From NCBI GenBank assembly GCA_024743015.1, contig JANSXJ010000243.1, positions 1 through 5,713 of the forward strand: a stretch of 5,713 nt of DNA, given 5' to 3'. Position 1 is the first letter of the stretch. Every line of letters starts with the position of its first letter. This DNA comes from Hyphomonas sp. (lineage in GTDB: Bacteria > Pseudomonadota > Alphaproteobacteria > Caulobacterales > Hyphomonadaceae). The notes beneath the pieces are model-generated. The model was given only the letters and a program-made list of their open reading frames with translations. It ran no database searches and had not been told where the DNA came from. The position numbers and the translations under genes were made by a program. Positions 5,087-5,713 of this stretch are shown here, piece after piece.

Positions 5087-5713
5087 CTAGACCTCTTCAA
5101 TCAGCTCCGGACCCTGATTGCGCACATTACCAACCGCGGGTGCGACCGCCCAGGCGTGCATCGCGTCGGTTGGGAACGGCTCGTACAAATCCTCGACATC
5201 GCGTGACGAGGTATCGAGCCAGCGCTCATAATTTTGTGGGTCCAGGATCACCGGCATCCGTGTGTGCAGACCGGCCATGAGGTCATTCGGTTCTGTGGTC
5301 AGGATCGTGAAACTATCAATCTCCGAGCCATCAATCGTTGCGCGGTCCCACAATCCAGCAAAGCAGAACCAGCGCCGGTTTCTCAGCCCGATGGCGAACG
5401 GGGTTTTGCTGCCTTTCTGGCCGGTCCATTCGTAAAATCCGCTGGCCGGGACCAGACAGCGTTTATGCCGGAACGCCCCGCGAAAGGTGTTGGATGTGGC
5501 GATCGTTTCGCTACGCGCGTTGAACGTGGAGAACTTTTTTTCCTTCAAGGGTTTGCGCCACCAGCTCGGCACGAGCCCCCACATGGCTGGGGCCATGTGT
5601 CGTTCGCCAGCCGGGACCGCTTCATCCTCGCCTGCGATCCGGATAATAGGGGCGATTTGGGTTGGGGCGATATTGTAGGCCGGTTCCGGTGGGTCGATGC
5701 CGGCATATTCGAA
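5087..5713 (-). CDS. SRAP domain protein (YedK/HMCES-type abasic-site DNA-protein crosslinker), N-terminus beyond right edge
   Basis: The open frame continues from the stop at 5087-5089 to the window edge, giving 208 residues. The in-frame ATG at 5594-5596 is internal, because clear SRAP sequence precedes it: PAYNIAPTQIAPIIR (visible residues 11-25). Other hallmarks are MWGLVPSW (44-51), FNARSET (64-70; catalytic Asn), LVPASGFYEW (87-96; Glu95 of the active site) and LHTRMPVIL (149-157; active-site His150). The missing segment, perhaps 20 residues, should hold the MCGR start whose Cys2 links to abasic sites in single-stranded DNA, protecting them during replication. The gene is convergent with the aminotransferase, with three bases between stops. 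It is probably a stand-alone DNA-protection gene unrelated to sugar metabolism. Its promoter lies outside the window. Confidence 0.93.
   Translation of the reverse strand, partial: FEYAGIDPPEPAYNIAPTQIAPIIRIAGEDEAVPAGERHMAPAMWGLVPSWWRKPLKEKKFSTFNARSETIATSNTFRGAFRHKRCLVPASGFYEWTGQKGSKTPFAIGLRNRRWFCFAGLWDRATIDGSEIDSFTILTTEPNDLMAGLHTRMPVILDPQNYERWLDTSSRDVEDLYEPFPTDAMHAWAVAPAVGNVRNQGPELIEEV

Noticed and set aside
5069..5088. Stem GGCG/CGCC at the gnnB end as a terminator
   Set aside because: Only four base pairs around a 12-base loop and no T-run.
5594..5596. In-frame ATG as the start of the SRAP gene
   Set aside because: The frame stays open upstream and encodes the conserved YNIAPTQ segment, so the true start is outside the window.

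Overview
The window is chromosomal DNA from a moderately GC-rich bacterium. An alphaproteobacterium is most likely, perhaps in the Caulobacterales/Hyphomonadaceae. The grounds are the style of the proteins, a lipid A-type oxidoreductase/aminotransferase pair known from Caulobacter-like and rhizobial bacteria, and a tight cluster of GANTC (CcrM-type) methylation sites. This placement is inference from sequence features; no database search was done. Coding density is high, no stretch over 170 bases lacks a gene, and I see no mobile element, CRISPR array, tRNA or rRNA.

Layout, left to right. Bases 1-156 (minus) hold the N-terminal half of an HU-family DNA-binding protein, which runs off the left edge. 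Its 105-base upstream region (157-261) is unusually structured: an 8-bp hairpin just before the ribosome binding site, a longer interrupted inverted repeat, and several GANTC sites. Next, on the minus strand and transcribed right to left, come a CurA/PTGR-like NADPH-dependent oxidoreductase (1796-2821), a small single-pass membrane protein with a coiled-coil tail (1180-1767), and a conserved unknown protein that looks RNase H-like/DUF429-like (262-1176). The spacings are 28 and 3 bases, so these three probably form one transcription unit.

A 168-base divergent region (2822-2989), with a small perfect palindrome, separates that unit from a plus-strand two-gene operon. The first gene is a Gfo/Idh/MocA dehydrogenase (2990-3907). 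The second is a DegT/DnrJ/EryC1 PLP aminotransferase (3911-5083). Together they fit sequential oxidation and transamination of a UDP-sugar at C3, most likely GnnA/GnnB making UDP-GlcNAc3N for amide-linked lipid A. A WbpB/WbpE-type O-antigen role is the main alternative. Convergent to it, with only three bases between the stop codons, lies an SRAP (YedK/HMCES-type) abasic-site DNA-protein crosslink protein (5087-5713, minus), whose N-terminus and catalytic Cys2 lie beyond the right edge.

Most of the window is ordinary housekeeping sequence. The points most worth a second look are the GANTC cluster and palindromes ahead of the HU gene, and the uncharacterised membrane coiled-coil / RNase H-like gene pair.
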